64,000 bases of DNA from Candidatus Sedimenticola sp. (ex Thyasira tokunagai) (GCA_037318855.1 CP134874.1:1178598-1242597); one strand, 5' to 3'. Shown: positions 9,035-18,731, counted from the first letter of the stretch. A program made the numbers and translations. The notes: generated by a model from the sequence alone, not told the origin.

Positions 9035-9976
9035 ATGGTGATTCATGTCGCCGTCGCCGTTATCGAGGATGACCGTGGGCGGGTACTGCTCAGTCAGCGC
9101 AAGGAGGGTACCCACCAGGGCGGTTTATGGGAGTTTCCCGGGGGCAAGCTTGAGCCGGGGGAGACTCTCTCCCAGGCACTGGGGCGGGAGGTTTATGAAG
9201 AGCTGGGTATAGCTGTAGTCTCTCATGAGCCCCTGATCAAAGTCCCCCATCAATACGGTGACCGTGCAGTTGTTCTTGATGTCCATAGAGTCACCCGTTT
9301 CGACGGTCAGCCTCTGGGAATGGAGGGGCAGCCCCTGGTCTGGGTCAAACCTGAGGATATCAGCGATTACCCACTACCTGCGGCCGACCGGCCGATTGTT
9401 ACGGCGCTTTCCCTGTCTTCAACCTATCTGATTACCGGAGAGGGCGCATTACAGCCGGAGCGGTTTCTGGCGCGCCTGTCTGCCGCATTGGAACAGGGTC
9501 GTAAGCTTGTTCAACTGCGCGCTCAGGGGGTGGATGAGAATGCCTACCGGCAGTTAGCTCTCTCCGCAGTGGATCTATGTGATGACCACGGTGCGCGGCT
9601 GTTGCTGAATGCTCCCCCGGAGTGGGTTGCCACGGTTGGTGCCGCCGGTGTTCATCTCAATAGTGGGCTTTTGATGGCGCTGAAGGAGCGGCCTCTACCG
9701 GAAGGTTACCTGGTGGCCGCCTCCTGTCACTGCCTGGAAGAACTGCAACAGGCTGAGCGCATCGGTGCTGATTTTGTTGTACTCTCGCCGGTGATGATGA
9801 CAGCGAGCCATCCGGAAGCGGAGCCCATGGGCTGGGAAAGATTCTCTGAAATGGTTGAAGGTGTCTCGATGCCGGTTTTTGCTTTGGGTGGGATGGAGCT
9901 GGGGATGATTCAACAAGCACGACAAGCGGGCGGGCAGGGGATTGCCGCTATCAGAGAGTTCTGGCCGGTAGTGTAA
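9035..9976 (+). CDS. Nudix hydrolase fused to a ThiE/TenI-like domain
   Basis: This is a two-domain protein of 313 residues. Residues 1-130 are a MutT-type Nudix hydrolase with a complete Nudix box (GGKLEPGETLSQALGREVYEELGI), so it probably cleaves oxidised nucleotides such as 8-oxo-dGTP. Residues about 135-310 resemble thiamine-phosphate synthase (ThiE/TenI) barrels: LVQLRAQG, GAAGVHLNS, ASCHCLEELQQAERIGADFVVLSPV and VFALGGM. This fusion is recurrent in gammaproteobacteria next to argJ and secA. Whether the ThiE-like half is catalytic is unknown. It is likely in one operon with argJ. Confidence 0.92.
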   Translation: MVIHVAVAVIEDDRGRVLLSQRKEGTHQGGLWEFPGGKLEPGETLSQALGREVYEELGIAVVSHEPLIKVPHQYGDRAVVLDVHRVTRFDGQPLGMEGQPLVWVKPEDISDYPLPAADRPIVTALSLSSTYLITGEGALQPERFLARLSAALEQGRKLVQLRAQGVDENAYRQLALSAVDLCDDHGARLLLNAPPEWVATVGAAGVHLNSGLLMALKERPLPEGYLVAASCHCLEELQQAERIGADFVVLSPVMMTASHPEAEPMGWERFSEMVEGVSMPVFALGGMELGMIQQARQAGGQGIAAIREFWPVV

Positions 9977-9997
9977 TCAACAGCCCACCGTCTTATC

Positions 9998-10202
9998 AAC
10001 TCAAGTTTCGGAGCTCAACTGACGTAAAAATATTAGATAGACCGTCCCTTCTCCCTCTGGGAGAAGGCTAGGATGAGGGTGCATTAAATCAATAAGTTAC
10101 CCATTGATCCCCCTCACCCTAGCCCTCTCCCCGGTGGGGAGAGGGGACTTTTGCGACACCCTCCTGAGGGAGAGGGGGCTAACGAACTCCGAAACTTGAG
10201 TT
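9998..10202. repeat. Palindromic repeat family D, copy 2 (both outer arms)
   Basis: The outer inverted repeat is complete: AACTCAAGTTTCGGAG at the left and the complement CTCCGAAACTTGAGTT at the right. Inside are CCTTCTCCC/GGGAGAAGG and CCCTCTCCCC/GGGGAGAGG hairpins. It fills the gap between the convergent Nudix/ThiE and yacG genes, where it may also act as a transcription barrier. Confidence 0.8.
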
Positions 10203-10222
10203 ATCAATACCTGCGATACAAA

Positions 10223-10429
10223 CTAATGGGTATTGCCGTCATCCGGTGGCATGAAGGGGTGTGTAGATTCACTTTCCGGAATGCTGTGCTTCTCATCTAA
10301 CCAGTCACCAAGGTCAATCAGTCTACAGCGCTCACTACAGAAAGGGCGTGATGGTGATTCACTGTTCCACTCAAAGAGTTTACGGCAGCTGGGACAGGTT
10401 ACTTTGCGCTTTGAATCCGTAATTATCAT
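10223..10429 (-). CDS. yacG: DNA gyrase inhibitor YacG (zinc-binding)
   Basis: This 68-residue zinc-ribbon protein of the YacG family binds GyrB and blocks DNA gyrase. The four zinc ligands are seen in the CPSC and FCSERC motifs, followed by the family block RLIDLGDWLDEKHSIP. It lies directly downstream of zapD with a 12-nt gap in the order coaE-zapD-yacG, the same order as in many gammaproteobacteria. Confidence 0.95.
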   Translation of the reverse strand: MIITDSKRKVTCPSCRKLFEWNSESPSRPFCSERCRLIDLGDWLDEKHSIPESESTHPFMPPDDGNTH

Positions 10430-10441
10430 GTTGATAGAGCA

Positions 10442-11221
10442 CTAAAGGATGCAACAGTTGAGGAAGAAAGCGACATCTTCCTTGGTTTGGCTGGGGCGTT
10501 CACTTCCAGAGACTTCCATGAATCGTACTGAAAACCGGTGCTTCCCACCGCTGATTTCAGCAAATAGCCGGCCCTCGCGTGGCAAACCCACGCGGATAAG
10601 CTGTGCCGGTGTTTGGGCATCGAGATTACGCTGAAAAAAGCCACTAACCGCCAGCTCGGTGGTGGGTCGCGTGCTGCCACGTATCAGGGAGAGAATTAGA
10701 GAGACGGCTGACTCCACCGGCTTAAGTGTGCTGATCCACCCTTGGAGCTCAGCTTGGCGTAGCTCGTGGGACTGCTCCAGCCAGTGGTGGTAGAGGGGGA
10801 GGTCAAAGGTGCAGTTTCCCCCTGGAATGCTGCTGCGCTGCATGATGCTTTTCAGGAACTCGTTATTGCGCAGTGATTGCCCGATCTGCCCTGTGAGATC
10901 GTGAATCTCCTCTGTAATCAGCTTAAGTTCATTGAGAATTTGCTGCAGGCGATCAGTGTCCACGCCCTGAGACATATCGATACTCTGTAGCTTCTCCTGA
11001 TGCCTTTTCAGCTCTTTGATGAGATCGGTTTTTATATCAGCGCGGGAGAAGATGCTTGCCATGTCGAGCAGACTGGATATTGCCGCCCTGCTGGCCCAGA
11101 TTTCGCTGCGAGGGGCGTGATAGTCGACTTCATGAAACAGGTGTTCCAGACGCAGGAGCGTTCTGACCCTTTCGTTGAGAGGGTGCTCGTAGATGATCTT
11201 GTCTGGCGCGACGGGGCTCAT
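10442..11221 (-). CDS. zapD: Cell division protein ZapD
   Basis: ZapD cross-links FtsZ filaments and stabilises the Z ring through the FtsZ C-terminal peptide. The 259-residue protein opens with the family signature IIYEHPLNERVRTLLRLEHLF and contains the conserved basic pocket region SIPGGNCTFDLPLYHHWL. The C-terminal half is the beta-rich domain. It lies between coaE and yacG on the same strand. Its partner's gene, ftsZ, is at the start of this window. Confidence 0.95.
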   Translation of the reverse strand: MSPVAPDKIIYEHPLNERVRTLLRLEHLFHEVDYHAPRSEIWASRAAISSLLDMASIFSRADIKTDLIKELKRHQEKLQSIDMSQGVDTDRLQQILNELKLITEEIHDLTGQIGQSLRNNEFLKSIMQRSSIPGGNCTFDLPLYHHWLEQSHELRQAELQGWISTLKPVESAVSLILSLIRGSTRPTTELAVSGFFQRNLDAQTPAQLIRVGLPREGRLFAEISGGKHRFSVRFMEVSGSERPSQTKEDVAFFLNCCIL

Positions 11222-11394
11222 GATTGATTTGATGGTGTTTTTTGTTAAATATTGGGTCGGTGGCTGCTATCTACATTAGCCTGACCGTACATTGTCGTAT
11301 ATTTGACCACCCCAGGTAAATAGTCTTTGTTGAAAACAGGCAAAGCTATTACGACAAGATGCGGATGATTTCACGGATAGACGAGTTTTTCTAT

Positions 11395-11991
11395 TTATGT
11401 GCGAGCCATTTGGGTGTACTTTTTGTGGAGCTGTTCCACCAGGATGTGTAGTTGCCCAATAGTGCCTGAGTTATCGATAATGTCATCAGCCACGGCAAGC
11501 CGCTCTTCCCTGTTGCACTGTGCGTTGAGAATTCCCTCGGCCTGTGCTGGAGTAATACCGTCTCTATGAACAATACGCTCAATCTGGAGGGGCGTGGGGC
11601 AGTCAACCACCAGTATCCGGTCCACGCTGTTGTTTCCTCCCGTTTCAACCAGCAGGGGAATAGAGAAGATGGCGTAATCTGCTGTTAGTTCAGATAATTG
11701 CAGCTGCATCCGCTGCCTGATGATAGGGTGGAGCAGCTCTTCGAGGCGTTTGCGGGACGAGCTGTCCTGGAATATCTTTTCCCGTAGATAGCGTCGGTCG
11801 AGGCTCCCGTCTGCCTGCAGAGTTTCGGGTCCGAAAAGCCGGACTATCTCCTCCAGTGCGGGTTCTCCCGGCTCAACTACTTCACGGGAAGTCTGATCAG
11901 CATCGATGACAGGCACACCGAGTTCAGTGAAGCAGTCAGTAACTGAGCTCTTGCCGCAGCCGATGCCTCCTGTTACTCCTATTACAAACAT
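11395..11991 (-). CDS. coaE: Dephospho-CoA kinase CoaE
   Basis: CoaE performs the last step of coenzyme A synthesis, phosphorylating the ribose 3' hydroxyl of dephospho-CoA. The 198-residue protein begins MFVIGVTGGIGCGKSSV, a P-loop typical of CoaE. It also has the VIDADQTSREVVEPG block and the lid region RDGITPAQAEGILNAQ. It is separated by about 170 nt from zapD. pilD lies upstream of it on the same strand, which matches the pilBCD-coaE-zapD-yacG order of related genomes. Confidence 0.96.
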   Translation of the reverse strand: MFVIGVTGGIGCGKSSVTDCFTELGVPVIDADQTSREVVEPGEPALEEIVRLFGPETLQADGSLDRRYLREKIFQDSSSRKRLEELLHPIIRQRMQLQLSELTADYAIFSIPLLVETGGNNSVDRILVVDCPTPLQIERIVHRDGITPAQAEGILNAQCNREERLAVADDIIDNSGTIGQLHILVEQLHKKYTQMART

Positions 11992-12180
11992 GCTTCACCG
12001 GTCCCCATCGGCAGACACAAGCAATGGGTGATGCACTGCAGCCCCGAAACTAGCCAAGTGAACGGCCGGAGCAGTTTTAGGGGGGGTATTGCCCTCTAAG
12101 AGTGAGTTGAGTGTCATATTCGCGTTTATATGCGTTCATTTCCGGCTGAATTTCAGAGGTAATCAAACATGCCGGTAGGG

Positions 12181-13053
12181 TTATACCAGGCCGGCCCACT
12201 GGAGATAGGCGTTGTTGATCTGTTCTCCCCACATCAGGCTGATCCAGCCGGCGGCTGCCAGGTAAGGACCAAAGGGGATGGGGATAGTGCCGTCACGCCC
12301 GCGGAAAAGAATAAGGGAGATGCCGATAAGGGCGCCGACAATCGAGGAGAGCAGTAGAATCTGGATTAGATATTGCCAGCCAAGCCAGGCACCGAAGAGG
12401 GCGAAGAGCTTGAAATCACCGTAGCCCATGCCCTCTTTCCCGGTCAGGAGTTTGAAAAGCTGAAATATTGTCCAGAGTGAAAGGTAGCCGACAACAGCAC
12501 CGATGATGGCTGATGTGGTGTCACTGAAGATAGCGAAGAGACTGATGATGAGTCCGCCCCAGAGCCCGGGAATAACGATGGAATCGGGCAGCAGCTGGTG
12601 GTCGAAATCGATCAATGTGAGGGCTATTAGCGCCCAGGTCAGTGGCAGCGCGGTAGCGCACTGCCAACTGAAGCCGAAGTGCCAGGCGACAATCAGAGAG
12701 AGGAGGCCGGTAGTCAACTCGACTATGGGGTAGCGTGGGGATATGGCGGCTTTGCAAGCGGAGCAGCGGCCGCGCAGCACTAGATAACTGATGAGAGGGA
12801 CATTCTCCCACGCCGATATTGGGTGGTCGCACTTGGGACAGGTTGAGCGTGGCTGGCTGAGGGTGAAGCGTGGAGTCTCTTCTGCCGGGGACAGTTCCAG
12901 TATCTCGTGGCACTGGGATTTCCATTCACGCTCCATCATCATCGGTAGCCGGTAGGCGACGACGTTAAGGAAGCTGCCGATCATTAAGCCGATCAGTGTG
13001 ATAAAAGAGATAAACAGAATGTTGTTCTGTTGTAGTAGTTGCAGCAAGTCCAT
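12181..13053 (-). CDS. pilD: Prepilin peptidase / N-methyltransferase PilD
   Basis: PilD is the inner-membrane aspartyl protease that cuts type IV prepilin leaders after Gly and methylates the new N-terminal Phe. The 290-residue protein has the N-terminal domain block MIGSFLNVVAYRLP and the four-cysteine motif CPKCDHPISAWENVPLISYL...RGRCSACKA found in bifunctional members. The catalytic aspartates lie in LIDFDHQLLPD and GYGDFKLFALFGAWLG. About eight membrane segments follow the cytoplasmic loop. It is in the pilBCD group, separated from pilC by repeat copy D3. The pilin at 27.9 kb is its obvious substrate. Confidence 0.97.
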   Translation of the reverse strand: MDLLQLLQQNNILFISFITLIGLMIGSFLNVVAYRLPMMMEREWKSQCHEILELSPAEETPRFTLSQPRSTCPKCDHPISAWENVPLISYLVLRGRCSACKAAISPRYPIVELTTGLLSLIVAWHFGFSWQCATALPLTWALIALTLIDFDHQLLPDSIVIPGLWGGLIISLFAIFSDTTSAIIGAVVGYLSLWTIFQLFKLLTGKEGMGYGDFKLFALFGAWLGWQYLIQILLLSSIVGALIGISLILFRGRDGTIPIPFGPYLAAAGWISLMWGEQINNAYLQWAGLV

Positions 13054-13087
13054 CTATTTTTTCTCACTAATGTGGTATCTAAAAAGC

Positions 13088-13258
13088 GCCCTCTCCTTGT
13101 TGAGGGTGTCGCAAAAGTCCCCTCTCCCCACCGGGGAGAGGGTGAGGGGGATCAATAGGTAACTTATTGATTTAATACACCCTCATCCTAACCTTCTCCC
13201 TCGTAGGGAGAAGGGACTGGTGCTTTTACGACACCCTCTTGTTTGGGAGAGGGTTCGG
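13088..13258. repeat. Palindromic repeat family D, copy 3
   Basis: The D core (GAGGGTGTCGCAAAAGTCC ... complement of GCTTTTACGACACCCTC) lies here with an extra CCCTCTCC/GGAGAGGG closing pair. The CTCAAGTTTCGGAG outer arms are absent. It separates pilD from pilC and would form a large hairpin in a pilBCD transcript. Confidence 0.78.
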
Positions 13259-13295
13259 TGGGTGGGCTCAAAGGGAAAAGTCCAAAATGATGACA

Positions 13296-14522
13296 TCAAA
13301 CCACCGATGCCATCTTGAAGATGGGTAGGTACATGGCAACCACAAGCCCACCAACCAGTGTTCCGATAATGACCATGATAAAGGGTTCCAACAGACTGCT
13401 GAGTGCATCAACTGCGTTATCCACCTCCTCCTCATAGAAATCGGCAACCTTGGCCAACATATGGTCCAATGCACCTGACTCCTCGCCGATGGAAACCATC
13501 TGGATCACCATGTGGGGGAACAGATCATGCTGTTTCATACTGAGTTGCAGGGATTGGCCGGTGGCGACATCCTCACGCATCCGCATTACGGCATCACTAT
13601 AGATGACGTTGCCGGTAGCACCTGCGACAGACTCAAGTGCCTCAACCAAGGGGACCCCCGCAGCAAACATGGTAGCAAGGGTGCGTGCAAAGCGGGAAAT
13701 AGATGCCTTATTGAGAATGCCCCCAATGATCGGAACTCCCAGCATCATCCGGTCTATTGTCTGGCGGAATTTACGTGAGCGTTTCCATGTGTAGGAGAAT
13801 AGATAGATACTGCCAATGACCGCAATCACCACCGCCCACCAGTAGGACTGCATCCACTCAGACATGGTTACCACCGCCTTTGTGAATGCCGGTAGATCGC
13901 CACCAAAGCTAGAGAAGAGGGTTTGGAACTGGGGGATAACGAAAACCATAATCAAGGCGGTGACGAGAAAGGCGACAATGATGACGGCTGCAGGGTAGAA
14001 GAGCGCCTTTTTGATTTTCCCCTTGAGGGATTCCGTCTTTTCCTTATAAGTCGCGATCTTATCGAGGAGGATCTCAAGAACACCAGCCGCTTCACCGGCA
14101 CGAACCAGATTGCAGAAGAGGTCATCGAAATAGAGCGGATGTTTTTTCAGTGCCTCTGCCAAGGCGGTACCGCCTTCCACATCACTCTTGATGGCGAGAA
14201 TCAGATCCTGCATAGCGGGGTTTTCATGCCCCCGACCAACGATATCAAAAGCCTGAACGAGGGGAACGCCTGCCTCCATCATGGTGGCCAGTTGGCGGCT
14301 GAAGATGGCTATATCGCTCGGGGTGATCTTCTTCTTTGTATTGAAGAGCGCAGTTGCTTTTTTCTTCACCTTCAGCGGGGCTATGCCCTGCTTACGGAGT
14401 TCAGCCCTGACCAGTGCCATACTGGCAGCACGGCTCTCACCTTTTACCCGCCTGCCACTTTTGTCTGAGCCTTCCCATACAAAGATTTTGGGTTTCTCAA
14501 CTTTTTTCTGGGCTGCTGCCAT
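13296..14522 (-). CDS. pilC: Type IV pilus inner-membrane platform protein PilC
   Basis: PilC is the polytopic platform that couples the PilB and PilT motors to pilin insertion and extraction. The 408-residue protein has two repeated GspF domains. The first, at about residues 75-195, contains FSRQLATMMEAGVPLVQAF; the second, at about 275-395, contains FARTLATMFAAGVPLVEAL. Three membrane spans lie at about 175, 225 and 380. The gene starts 5 nt after the pilB stop codon, so the two are surely cotranscribed. Confidence 0.97.
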   Translation of the reverse strand: MAAAQKKVEKPKIFVWEGSDKSGRRVKGESRAASMALVRAELRKQGIAPLKVKKKATALFNTKKKITPSDIAIFSRQLATMMEAGVPLVQAFDIVGRGHENPAMQDLILAIKSDVEGGTALAEALKKHPLYFDDLFCNLVRAGEAAGVLEILLDKIATYKEKTESLKGKIKKALFYPAAVIIVAFLVTALIMVFVIPQFQTLFSSFGGDLPAFTKAVVTMSEWMQSYWWAVVIAVIGSIYLFSYTWKRSRKFRQTIDRMMLGVPIIGGILNKASISRFARTLATMFAAGVPLVEALESVAGATGNVIYSDAVMRMREDVATGQSLQLSMKQHDLFPHMVIQMVSIGEESGALDHMLAKVADFYEEEVDNAVDALSSLLEPFIMVIIGTLVGGLVVAMYLPIFKMASVV

Positions 14523-14527
14523 GATGG

Positions 14528-16240
14528 TTAATCCTTGGTTACCCGGTTAATCTCTTCCAGGCTGGTAATGCCCGCTTTCACTTTTCTCAGACCTGACATA
14601 CGCAGGGTTGCGACACCTTCTGTTGTTGCAAGCGCCTCCAGTTGCATGGAGTTGCCTCCCTCCAGGATCATCTTCTCCATATCACTGGAGATCGCCATTA
14701 CCTGGAATATACCAACGCGCCCCTTATAACCGCGAGTGCAGCGTTCACATCCTACGGCTTTATATATAGTCAAATCTGCCAATTCATTCTTCTTGAAGCC
14801 TTCCTCAAGCAGCGCTTCCCGAGGAATCTCTTCTGGCTGCTTGCAGTGTTCACAGAGGCGTCTGGCAAGACGTTGGGCCATAATTAACAGCACTGAAGAG
14901 GCGATATTGAACGGTGGTACGCCCATATTGGCAAGGCGGGTGAGGGTCTGTGGTGCATCATTCGTATGGAGGGTGGAAAGTACTAGGTGACCTGTTTGGG
15001 CCGCTTTGATTGCGATTTCTGCTGTCTCCAGATCACGAATCTCACCCACCATTATGATATCCGGGTCCTGGCGCAGAAAAGCACGAAGTGCTTCAGCAAA
15101 AGTGAGCCCGGTTTTTGTGTTGGTGTTGACCTGATTGATACCCGGCACCTGGATTTCGACAGGATCCTCAACAGTGGATATGTTGACATCCGGCTGATTC
15201 AGCATGTTTAGACCAGTATAGAGTGATACGGTCTTACCGCTTCCCGTTGGGCCTGTGACCAGTATCATTCCATAAGGCTTTTGTAAGGCAGCCTCAAATA
15301 GGGCTCGCTGCTCCGGTTCAAAGCCCAGGGCCTCAATGCCAACCTGTGCGCTGGTTGGGTCAAGAATACGCAGCACAATCTTTTCGCCATAGAGGGTAGG
15401 GCAGGTGTTGACACGAAAGTCTATGGCTCGGTTACGGGATAACACCATCTTGATGCGCCCATCCTGTGGTACTCGCCGTTCCGCAATGTTGAGCCTGGCC
15501 ATCACCTTCACGCGGGCCGTCAGTCGTGAGGCAATATTGACAGGAGGAGACGCAACTTCAGAAAGCAAACCATCCTGACGGTAACGTACTCTAAATGTTT
15601 TTTCATAGGGCTCGAAATGAACATCCGATGCCCCTAGGTTGATTGCATCCAACAGCACTTTGTTGACGAAACGCACGACAGGGGCATCGTCAACATCAAG
15701 ATCACCCTCCCCTCCGGCAGACCGCTCCTCTTCGTGAGAGATGTCCAGGTTATCAAGATCCGCATCGAGTAGGTCTGACATGCTGCTGTCGGCAATATTG
15801 AGCGCAGCCTCAATAGAACGGACAAGCTTATCCTCTTCAACAAGAATGCCTTCTGTGCTTAGGCCGGTGTGAAACTTGATCTCATCCAGGCCCTGGAGGT
15901 TGGTGGGATCGGAGACACCAAGAAACAGGCGGTTTCCCCTTTTGAACAGTGGCAGTGCATGGTGTTTACGCACCAGCTCTTCAGCTACCAGATCAGTGGG
16001 AATAGTTTCAAAATCAAGAACATCAAGATCAAATAGTGGGGCTCCAAACTCATGCGAAGCTGATTCAGCAACTTTTCGGCTGGAAACAAGGCCTTTCTCA
16101 ATTAGATGGGTTACAAATGGCTGCCGCTGCTTTCTTGCCTGTTGGTAGGCCGTCTGTGCACTCTCTTCTGACAACAGGCCATCATGAACCAGCCTGCGTG
16201 CCAATCCACTTACACCCATATGTGCTTTAGTCGTAGCCAT
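14528..16240 (-). CDS. pilB: Type IV pilus assembly ATPase PilB
   Basis: PilB is the cytoplasmic hexameric ATPase that powers pilus extension. Its 570 residues comprise N-terminal MshEN-type domains (about 1-150), an N2 domain with DVHFEPYEKTFRVRYRQDG, and the C-terminal ATPase with Walker A GPTGSGKT, the Asp box, Walker B IIMVGEIRD and the His box TGHLVLSTLHTND. A tetracysteine zinc site (CEHC and CERC) is present as in the family. pilC and pilD follow on the same strand. No pilA is adjacent; the pilin lies 11 kb away. Confidence 0.97.
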   Translation of the reverse strand: MATTKAHMGVSGLARRLVHDGLLSEESAQTAYQQARKQRQPFVTHLIEKGLVSSRKVAESASHEFGAPLFDLDVLDFETIPTDLVAEELVRKHHALPLFKRGNRLFLGVSDPTNLQGLDEIKFHTGLSTEGILVEEDKLVRSIEAALNIADSSMSDLLDADLDNLDISHEEERSAGGEGDLDVDDAPVVRFVNKVLLDAINLGASDVHFEPYEKTFRVRYRQDGLLSEVASPPVNIASRLTARVKVMARLNIAERRVPQDGRIKMVLSRNRAIDFRVNTCPTLYGEKIVLRILDPTSAQVGIEALGFEPEQRALFEAALQKPYGMILVTGPTGSGKTVSLYTGLNMLNQPDVNISTVEDPVEIQVPGINQVNTNTKTGLTFAEALRAFLRQDPDIIMVGEIRDLETAEIAIKAAQTGHLVLSTLHTNDAPQTLTRLANMGVPPFNIASSVLLIMAQRLARRLCEHCKQPEEIPREALLEEGFKKNELADLTIYKAVGCERCTRGYKGRVGIFQVMAISSDMEKMILEGGNSMQLEALATTEGVATLRMSGLRKVKAGITSLEEINRVTKD

Positions 16241-16285
16241 TCTCAGATTGTAGCCATTCTTAAATTAAAGTCAGTCCCGTTTAGC

Positions 16286-16416
16286 TCCCTCTCCCTCGGG
16301 AGGGCGTTGTAAAAGCCCCACTCCCTTCTCCCTGCGAGGGAGAAGGTTAGGATGAGGGTGTATTAAATCAATAAGTTACCTATTGGTCCCCCTCTCCCCC
16401 GTGGGGAGAGGGGGGT
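16286..16416. repeat. Palindromic repeat family D, copy 4
   Basis: A shorter D copy: CCCTCTCCCTCGGGAGGGCG at the left, the CCTTCTCCC/GGGAGAAGG arm, TTAAATCAATAAGTTACC, and CCTCTCCCCC/GGGGAGAGGGG at the right. No outer arms are seen. It lies just upstream of pilB. The remaining 350 nt up to 16772 are AT-rich, with no recognisable gene or site. Confidence 0.75.
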
Positions 16417-16772
16417 AAAATAGCTATCTCACTGATTTTACACATCCTACATCAGAGAGAAGTAATCCCACTGTGTGACGCTTGTCTCACTATTAAGTTG
16501 CCGAGCCAGTAACTGACCGGTTTAGTTAATAAATACCCAGTTTGCCCTGTCATTCTATTCCAGTTTTAAAGTAGATTATAGCAAAATGGTTCCATCATAC
16601 TGTGGCAGAAGGTAAATTTTATGGCGATCTTTGCTTTTTGTGAAGCCGCTTCAGATGCCATGATAGGTTACTGTTGGTCGAATGTGGGGTAGTCTGCTCG
16701 TGAGCCGGGTAAAAACGTCTATCATGGTGGTATCGGATGTTAACTGTCTGTATTTATTAAGAGAATTTATTA

Positions 16773-17648
16773 ATGTGTGACCTGAGTATAGTGTTGCCGG
16801 CCTACAATGAGGCGGGGGCTGTGGGCGAGGTTGTCTGTCGTATTAGGCAGAGATTTCCTGATGCAGAGGTCCTTGTCGTCGATGATAGCTCCAGTGATGC
16901 TACCGCAGCCGATGCTGAAAATGCCGGTGCCCGAGTGGTTCGCCATCTCTACAATATGGGCAACGGTGCAGCAATCAAGACGGGTGCAAGGCATGCAAAG
17001 GGCGAGACCATTGTCTTTATGGATGCGGATGGTCAGCATGATGACCAGGATATCGCGCAACTGATCGAGAAGGTCGATGAGGGTTATGAACTTGTTGTGG
17101 GGTCTCGAACCAGCGATTCCCACGCAAATATCGGGCGCAGTCTTGGTAACCGGCTACTCAATAAATTCGCATCGCTTATGACCGGCCGTATCATCCCCGA
17201 TTTGACGTCTGGTTTTCGCGCGGTTAAACGCGATACTTTCCGCCAATTTATCCATCTTCTACCCAATGGATTCTCATATCCCACGACGTCAACAATGGCT
17301 TATTTCAGGTCAGGGTATCCTGTAATATTTGTCCCTATCCGGGCACTTCCGAGAAAAGGAAAAAGTAAGATCAGCTTTGTGCGAGACGGGATACGTTTTC
17401 TGGTCGTCATCATGAAAGTAACGACGCTTTTCTCGCCTATGCGGCTGTTTTTTCCTGCGAGTCTGATGTTTTTTCTGCTGGGTTTGGGCCGCTACCTATA
17501 TTTTTATTGGCAGACTGGAAGTTTTTCTAATATGGCGGGTGTTATGTTTGTAACTGCAATGCTTGTGTTTCTAATAGGTTTGGTTTCGGAACAGATAACA
17601 GCTCTGCACTATGGTATTTCCCGTTCAAGAATGAATGGCCAAGACTGA
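16773..17648 (+). CDS. Glycosyltransferase family 2 (dolichyl-phosphate mannosyltransferase-like)
   Basis: This 291-residue membrane glycosyltransferase has a GT-A fold. The N-terminal nucleotide-sugar region has VLPAYNEAG and VVDDSSSDAT, with metal-binding FMDADGQHDD at residues 82-90 and GSRTSD and DLTSGFRAVKRD further on. Two hydrophobic segments near the C-terminus, at about 220-280, anchor it. It resembles enzymes that charge polyprenyl phosphate with a sugar (DPM1/ArnC/GtrB type). It opens the polysaccharide island but is 300 nt from the ABC genes, so it may be transcribed alone. The exact sugar is unknown. Confidence 0.85.
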   Translation: MCDLSIVLPAYNEAGAVGEVVCRIRQRFPDAEVLVVDDSSSDATAADAENAGARVVRHLYNMGNGAAIKTGARHAKGETIVFMDADGQHDDQDIAQLIEKVDEGYELVVGSRTSDSHANIGRSLGNRLLNKFASLMTGRIIPDLTSGFRAVKRDTFRQFIHLLPNGFSYPTTSTMAYFRSGYPVIFVPIRALPRKGKSKISFVRDGIRFLVVIMKVTTLFSPMRLFFPASLMFFLLGLGRYLYFYWQTGSFSNMAGVMFVTAMLVFLIGLVSEQITALHYGISRSRMNGQD

Positions 17649-17948
17649 CAGTGAGTAATAGTCAGCTAGTAGGTTTTAGCAGCCAAATGAAAATAATTTT
17701 TGTTTTCAGTGGAAGATTTACAGCATTGAGTAGTTTGCCAATGAAACCAGCCTCCAATTTTTGGGCGTGGGTATTTATTGGTGAGAGGCGTGAAGCCCAG
17801 TATAAATGCGTAAAATATACCAAGCATCAGCGTGCCTCACATTGATCTTTTATAACGTAGCCTATGGTTAAAGATGGATGAGTCATAAGCAGAATTTACC
17901 TGAACGGTTTTACTCCCCGGAGAACAATCGGCGCCGATTAACGGCGAT
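17649..17948. other. AT-rich gap without a supported gene
   Basis: About 300 nt separate the GT2 gene from the exporter genes. A 64-codon GTG-started frame (17651-17845) has no recognisable motif or ribosome site. An exporter promoter is expected here, but no convincing -35/-10 pair was found. Confidence 0.35.
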
Positions 17949-18731
17949 ATGGGGGGGGCATTGAGAGATGTATTGCGGTCGCGTGAACTGATCATGCGGC
18001 TGGTGCAGCGTGACATCAACGCCCGATACCGGCAATCTCTGCTGACCTACGCTTGGTCGCTGATCCTGCCTGTGATTGCGACAGCTGTCTTTTCGTTCCT
18101 TGCACACCACCGTGCCTTGGATATCGGCGATACGTTCGTGGCCTATCCTGTATTTGCACTGCTTGGCCTGAGTGTTTGGCAGTTGTTTGCTGGTGTCTTG
18201 ACTGCATGCACCTCCAGCCTCGTCAGTGCAGGGGCCTTGGTCACTAAGCTGAATTTCACGAAGGATGCGCTGGTTTTTTCGGCCGTGGGGCTGCCCGTGT
18301 ATGATTTTGTGCTGCGTTTGATCCCGCTCACACTGGCATTTCTGTACTTCGAAACGGTCGTGCATTGGGAGTTGGTGTTTGTGCCCTTTGTATTGTTGCC
18401 CATGTTGCTATTGGCACTTGGAGTGGGCTTTATTCTTTCGGTACTGAATCTGGTGATTCGTGACATCGGCTCTTTGGTGGGTGTTTCCGTAACCTTGGGG
18501 GTATTTCTTGCTCCGGTTGTTTATCCGCCACCTGAGCAGTATCCCTGGGCTTATGTGAACTTCCTGAACCCTTTCAGTCCATTCCTAATTGCCATTCGGG
18601 GGTTGATCACCAAAGGACAACTGGTTAATGGCATTGAGTTGATGGGGGCATCGGTTTTTGCAGTACTGGTATTTGTTTTCGGTTGGCGTGTGTTTCGCAT
18701 CGCCATCGCACGTATCGCGGAGCGGGCATGA
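17949..18731 (+). CDS. ABC-2 type polysaccharide exporter permease (Wzm-like)
   Basis: This 260-residue inner-membrane permease of the ABC-2 family has about six hydrophobic spans between residues 30 and 255. The N-terminal cytoplasmic helix with LIMRLVQRDINARYRQSLLTYAWSLILP is the family hallmark (the RDIKxRYxxSxLGxxW pattern). The start is the first possible codon after an in-frame TGA, and an unusual run of eight G residues follows the AT of the ATG. The stop overlaps the start of the ATPase gene by 4 nt, so the two are translationally coupled and form one exporter for O-antigen-like or capsular glycans. Confidence 0.92.
   Translation: MGGALRDVLRSRELIMRLVQRDINARYRQSLLTYAWSLILPVIATAVFSFLAHHRALDIGDTFVAYPVFALLGLSVWQLFAGVLTACTSSLVSAGALVTKLNFTKDALVFSAVGLPVYDFVLRLIPLTLAFLYFETVVHWELVFVPFVLLPMLLLALGVGFILSVLNLVIRDIGSLVGVSVTLGVFLAPVVYPPPEQYPWAYVNFLNPFSPFLIAIRGLITKGQLVNGIELMGASVFAVLVFVFGWRVFRIAIARIAERA

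Noticed and set aside
17651..17845. 64-codon frame after the GT2 gene
   Set aside because: GTG start with no ribosome site, no motif; not supported.
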